From assembly GCA_963579025.1 (NCBI GenBank), contig CAUZFZ010000186.1, forward strand, positions 1-18,726: a stretch of DNA of 18,726 nucleotides, read 5' to 3'. The DNA comes from CAUZFZ01 sp963579025 (lineage in GTDB: Bacteria; Planctomycetota; Planctomycetia; Planctomycetales; Planctomycetaceae). Under the pieces are notes generated by a model. That model did not search any database. It saw nothing but the letters and a program-made list of their open reading frames with translations, and had not been told where the DNA came from. Each line of letters starts with the position of its first letter. The stretch's first letter is position 1. The position numbers and the translations under genes were made by a program. Below, one piece after another: positions 15,540 to 18,726 of this stretch.

Positions 15540-15887
15540 CTTCAAGTCGTCGGAACGATCCGAGGCTGTGAGTCATCCCCACCGACACAGGGTCGGCGGG
15601 GATGACTTGAAAAACTCACAATGTCTCACGGCGTAACAGTTGTGGCCCCGTCACAGACCGACGATAGGACCACACGAAGCGCGAGAAAATCCACCGGAAC
15701 ATCGTGCCGGACTGCAGCGATCCGATCAGTGTTCACCGGATGGTCCATGTTCTGGCCATCTTGAGGAATGTACCGCCGACGATTGGGAATCAGCGCAGAC
15801 CAGTATAGTATTCCGCGACGTTTGAGTCGGACGAACGCTGTCGTGTTGTCCGTCCGCATATCCCGCTTCATGTCGAACACTGGAACC
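15540..15887. other. divergent intergenic region before nhaA
   Basis: 348 bp between the minus-strand DUF1801-YjbR gene and the plus-strand nhaA. It holds the strong inverted repeat at 15571-15607 and a shorter CGGA-ACGA-TCCG stem at 15551-15562. The plus-strand frame of nhaA is open back to 15768, but the added residues do not resemble NhaA. No confident promoter was found. Confidence 0.5.
15571..15607 (-). promoter_or_regulatory. 16-bp hairpin in the leader of the DUF1801-YjbR gene
   Basis: AGTCATCCCCACCGAC (15571-15586) pairs with GTCGGCGGGGATGACT (15592-15607) around a 5-nt ACAGG loop. The one mismatch (A15581/C15597) becomes a G-U pair in minus-strand RNA. It lies 32-68 bp upstream of ATG 15539, in that gene's probable leader. 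No T run follows on the minus strand, so a terminator for an upstream gene is not supported; a leader structure or operator is likelier. Confidence 0.45.
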
Positions 15888-17252
15888 ATGATGGCACACC
15901 ACAAGAAGAAGCCTCCCGCTGTTGCTTTTCTGTTCGATAACTCGATCTTTCTGATCGGCGGAGCCGTGCTCGCGCTTGTCTGGGCGAATACCGCTCCCGA
16001 CGCGTATCACGATTTCGTCCATTTTGATCTGACGGGCGGGTCGCATCACGAAGAACCGGAGCCAGCGGCCGAGGACCCAGCGCCGGCCGCTGAAGGAGGA
16101 GAAGAAGAGGCCGCGGCTGAAGGTGATTCAGGTCATGGCGGGTTTACGATTCATTTCCTGGTCAACGACATCCTGATGGCTCTGTTCTTTGCCATCGCCG
16201 GCAAGGAAGTGTGGGAAGCGTTATTACCGGGAGGGCCATTGTCGAACCCCCGGAAAGCCGCCACGCCGTTGCTGGCCACTCTGGGCGGCATCGTCGGGCC
16301 GGCAGCTATCTATATTCTGGGAGTCATGGCCGCCGGAGAAATGGACGCGCTGGCCAACGGCTGGGCCGTTCCCTGTGCGACTGATATCGCCTTCAGTTAC
16401 CTGGTCGCTCGTATCATCTTCGGTCCGGGGCACCCGGCGATCGCGTTTTTATTGTTGCTGGCAATTGCTGACGACGCGGCCGGTCTGATCATTCTGGCGG
16501 TCTTCTATCCGCAGGCACCACTGGAACTGGTGTGGATGGCACTGTGCGCTGCGGGCATTGCCCTTGGGTTCGGTTTTCGCAAATTGAAACTGCAGAGTTT
16601 CTGGTGGTACCTGCTGATCCCCGGCGCCATGAGCTGGTTCGCCTTCTACAAAGCCGGCATCCATCCGGCGCTCGGGCTGATACCAATAATCCCGTGCATG
16701 CCTCATGCGGGGACCGACCTCGGGATCTTCGCAGTTAAAGAGCTGCATCGGGACGATACGCTCAACGCATTCGAGCACTGGATGAAAGACCCGGTGGAAG
16801 TCATCCTCGGGCTGTTCGGCCTGATGAATGCCGGAGTGGGCTTTTCCGCGTCAGGCACGGGAACATGGATGGTGCTGGCAGGGCTGCTGATCGGTAAGCC
16901 CTTGGGAATTACACTGTTCACTTGGATTGCTCAGAAATGGTTCAAGCTCGAAGTGCCCGGTGGCATGTCGTATCGCCACATCGTCACGCTGGGCATGATC
17001 GCGGGGATCGGTTTTACGGTGGCGCTGTTCGTCTCGACGGCCGCCTTCCCGATCCCGCCGTCTGGTGACCCCACTTACGCGGCGAAACTGGCCACGCTCG
17101 ATTCGGTCAAGATGGGAGCACTCGCCAGCTTCGGCGCAGCGATCCTGGCAATTCTCCTGGCTAAAGCACTCGGCATTAAGCCGGGTATGCCCGAAGAAGA
17201 ATCGGCTGACGCCTCGGATGGTGGTGAGGCTGGCGAATCAGAATCGACCTGA
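15888..17252 (+). CDS. nhaA: NhaA-family Na+/H+ antiporter
   Basis: 454-aa inner-membrane antiporter that exports Na+ (or Li+) in exchange for H+, for pH and salt homeostasis. The ion-site aspartates are D195-D196 in LLAIADDAAGLIILAVFY. TM4 unwound-helix residues lie in GWAVPCATDIAFSYLVARI (158-176), the TM10 lysine corresponding to E. coli K300 is K337 in LLIGKPLGITLF, and the C-terminal GFTVALFVSTAAF is typical. It is longer than E. coli NhaA (388 aa). Most of the excess is an insert at ~51-85 between TM1 and TM2 with His-His and Glu/Ala/Pro-rich sequence (SHHEEPEPAAEDPAP...), plus an acidic tail. I chose ATG 15888; ATG 15891 is three bases on and better spaced from GGAACC. A hairpin follows the stop by 10 nt. 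Confidence 0.94.
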   Translation: MMAHHKKKPPAVAFLFDNSIFLIGGAVLALVWANTAPDAYHDFVHFDLTGGSHHEEPEPAAEDPAPAAEGGEEEAAAEGDSGHGGFTIHFLVNDILMALFFAIAGKEVWEALLPGGPLSNPRKAATPLLATLGGIVGPAAIYILGVMAAGEMDALANGWAVPCATDIAFSYLVARIIFGPGHPAIAFLLLLAIADDAAGLIILAVFYPQAPLELVWMALCAAGIALGFGFRKLKLQSFWWYLLIPGAMSWFAFYKAGIHPALGLIPIIPCMPHAGTDLGIFAVKELHRDDTLNAFEHWMKDPVEVILGLFGLMNAGVGFSASGTGTWMVLAGLLIGKPLGITLFTWIAQKWFKLEVPGGMSYRHIVTLGMIAGIGFTVALFVSTAAFPIPPSGDPTYAAKLATLDSVKMGALASFGAAILAILLAKALGIKPGMPEEESADASDGGEAGESEST

Positions 17253-17262
17253 CCGTCACAGC

Positions 17263-17293
17263 AAGCCAGGGAAGGAGTCATTCCTTCCGGCTT
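17263..17293 (+). terminator. terminator-like hairpin between nhaA and the nuclease gene
   Basis: AAGCC-(AG)-GGAAGGA (17263-17276) pairs with TCCTTCC-GGCTT (17282-17293): 12 bp with a 2-nt bulge and a 5-nt loop, then TCGATC. It begins 10 nt after the nhaA stop and ends 12 nt before the GGAG of the next gene. The weak U tract suggests partial termination or attenuation of read-through. Confidence 0.5.
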
Positions 17294-17318
17294 TCGATCT
17301 GAAATGGAGCCGCTCGAC

Positions 17319-18590
17319 ATGTTCTCGCGATTGTGCGTAGCATTTCTGGCGGCTCTGTTTATTTCCGCCACCGATTCGCCTGGCAGTGACCCGTCTCACT
17401 GGACTCAGGCCGTACTGTTTGCGCCGGAGCACACGGACGCTCTGTACTTTCACGTGCTCGACCGTCGCGACGAACTGAAACTACGGGCCTTCCAACTTTC
17501 GGACTCCGCCACATCAATGGCACCCGGTTCTAATGAGAAGGCTGGAACGCAACCAGTCGCAGTGACGCTGATACTGCGCACTTCCAATGGGCCAGTGTCG
17601 TCCAATGGGAAGTGGACACGGGCTGCCGGTACGTCATCGATTACGTTCGCTCGTGATGTCGATGCGGCGCCCGTGCCGGAACAGTCGCTGCTGTTGCTCG
17701 CAAGACATCGAACCGACGGGCCGCCGCCGGAATTCGAATGTCACATCCTGTATCCGGATTCGGCGCACTACGCGACAGCTCTCGCCCACTTCGGACTTGC
17801 TCGGGAACAGGCTCACGTTGGTGTCTCGGGGCTCGACACCGTCTGCCAGACGACCAGAACTCGCGAGCCCAGCGCGGCACTGCAGAAGTTTCTGCCTGAA
17901 TTCGACCGGATTGAAAAGTTGAGTTATGTACCAACGCAGCGTCGCGGATCCACGGGCATCGGTTACACACTCGAATCGCTTTTGGGCATCGAAGAGAACA
18001 ACCGCCAGACAGGTGACTTCCTGGGGATGGAGCTGAAATCTCACCGTGACAGCGAACTCAAATCGAGTAGTTCGCGGCGGATGAATCTGTTCCTGAAGGA
18101 GCCCCAATGGATCGACGGCCTGTCGCACCGCACGCGCATCCCGAAGTACGGATACATCGACGGCAACGGACGACGGGCGCTGTATTCGACGGTCACCAGT
18201 AACGAGAACTCTCACGGACTGTCCGTGCGAGTTGATCGTGGACAGCGGCGTGTGTGGTTGCAATTCCGAGGTCAGCCAGTCGCTTACTGGACGTTCGAAA
18301 TTCTGGCCGGTCGCCTGCAGGAGAAACTGCGGGAAACGGCGTTCGTGCAGGCAGCGACGCGAGGAGCTGGCGGCAGCGAGCAGTTTCACTTCAACAGCGT
18401 GCTCTACTGTAGCGACCCGTCTATCGAGCCATTCCTCAGCCTGCTGGAACGCCGCGAGGTCGTGGCCGAGATGCGGATGCATCTGAAACCGGAAGGTACG
18501 GCACGCAATCACGGCACGGCGTTTCGCGTGATGCAGGACCAGATTCCGCAGCTCTACGCGATCACAGTGCAGTGCCGCTCGGTGAAGTAA
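17319..18590 (+). CDS. MvaI/BcnI-family restriction-type nuclease with apparent signal peptide
   Basis: 423-aa protein with a C-terminal (~205-423) MvaI/BcnI-type nuclease domain, the fold of monomeric type II restriction enzymes. Evidence: TGIGYTLESLLGIEENN (212-228), directly followed by the catalytic D-x4-E-x-K in GDFLGMELKSHR (D233, E238, K240), and RNHGTAFRV near the end (H399), matching the family's conserved histidine. The N-terminus (MFSRLCVAFLAALFISATDS) looks like a Sec signal peptide or anchor, unexpected for a restriction enzyme. Residues ~27-200 form an unrecognised domain. ATG 17319 has GGAG at 9-nt spacing; an ATG five codons earlier would keep the hydrophobic stretch. No methyltransferase or specificity gene is present in the window. 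It could be an exported DNase, a restriction relict, or a cytosolic enzyme with a misleading N-terminus. Fold confident; role and location open. Confidence 0.82.
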   Translation: MFSRLCVAFLAALFISATDSPGSDPSHWTQAVLFAPEHTDALYFHVLDRRDELKLRAFQLSDSATSMAPGSNEKAGTQPVAVTLILRTSNGPVSSNGKWTRAAGTSSITFARDVDAAPVPEQSLLLLARHRTDGPPPEFECHILYPDSAHYATALAHFGLAREQAHVGVSGLDTVCQTTRTREPSAALQKFLPEFDRIEKLSYVPTQRRGSTGIGYTLESLLGIEENNRQTGDFLGMELKSHRDSELKSSSSRRMNLFLKEPQWIDGLSHRTRIPKYGYIDGNGRRALYSTVTSNENSHGLSVRVDRGQRRVWLQFRGQPVAYWTFEILAGRLQEKLRETAFVQAATRGAGGSEQFHFNSVLYCSDPSIEPFLSLLERREVVAEMRMHLKPEGTARNHGTAFRVMQDQIPQLYAITVQCRSVK

Positions 18591-18630
18591 TCTACCGAGG
18601 CTGCGCCGTTTGAAGTTGCACAGTTTTGCT

Positions 18631-18726
18631 GCCCCGGAGGGGCAAAGGCGAGTAGCCCGGGGTTTCAACCCCGGGAAACAAGCGGTGAGAGCTTCAATGA
18701 GCCCCGGAGGGGCGACGGCAGAGACC
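18631..18726. repeat. REP-like tandem palindromic repeat, 70-bp period, running off the edge
   Basis: GCCCCGGAGGGGC occurs at 18631-18643 and again at 18701-18713, exactly 70 bp apart. The first unit also has the strong dyad CCCGGGGTTTCAACCCCGGG (18656-18675). The linkers after each GCCCC unit are alike (AAAGGCGAGTA, GACGGCAGAGA). This is the form of planctomycete REP-type intergenic repeats. It starts 40 bp after the nuclease stop; the array may continue beyond the window, possibly near an IS200/RAYT-type transposase. Confidence 0.75.

Noticed and set aside
18631..18726. CRISPR array at the right edge
   Set aside because: The repeat is a 13-bp palindrome and the linkers between copies resemble each other, so these are not unique spacers.

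Overview
The window looks like chromosomal DNA from a planctomycete. The clearest sign is the adjacent pair of a PSCyt1/DUF1549/DUF1553 cytochrome-like protein and a Tat-exported DUF1501 protein, a gene pair strongly typical of Planctomycetota. Moderately high GC, GTG starts and GCCCCGGAGGGGC-type intergenic repeats fit this. No rRNA, tRNA, CRISPR array, transposase or phage gene was seen.

Layout, left to right. (1) 1-232: a possible broken minus-strand gene end. (2) 333-1043: a small GT2-like glycosyltransferase. (3) 1318-5335: the PSCyt1-DUF1549-DUF1553 / DUF1501 operon. (4) 5338-9442: a minus-strand run meeting the DUF1501 gene tail to tail with a 2-bp gap. In transcription order it holds a cysteine synthase-rhodanese fusion, an ArsR-type regulator, a possible small acidic protein, an NAD(P)HX epimerase and an ABC ATPase with unusual motifs. 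(5) 9681-14627: a plus-strand run holding a ferredoxin-type sulfite/nitrite reductase, an uncharacterised 184-aa protein, an Old Yellow Enzyme-type flavin oxidoreductase and YidD. (6) 14747-15539, minus strand: a DUF1801-YjbR/MmcQ fusion broken by a +1 shift in a G5 run. (7) 15888-18590, plus strand: an NhaA antiporter with an acidic insert, then a MvaI/BcnI-family nuclease with an apparent signal peptide and no methyltransferase. (8) 18631-18726: REP-like tandem palindromes running off the end.

Functional theme. The divergent sulfite reductase and cysteine synthase-rhodanese genes share a 238-bp intergenic region and together form a sulfide-producing and sulfide-fixing module (sulfite to sulfide to cysteine). 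The 184-aa protein probably belongs with the reductase. The remaining genes are mostly housekeeping or planctomycete-specific.

Most unusual items: the solitary, apparently exported MvaI/BcnI-type nuclease; the degenerate ABC ATPase; the duplicated cysteine pattern in the reductase; the homopolymer frameshift; and several strong intergenic inverted repeats. All family assignments come from motifs read by eye; no database search was run.
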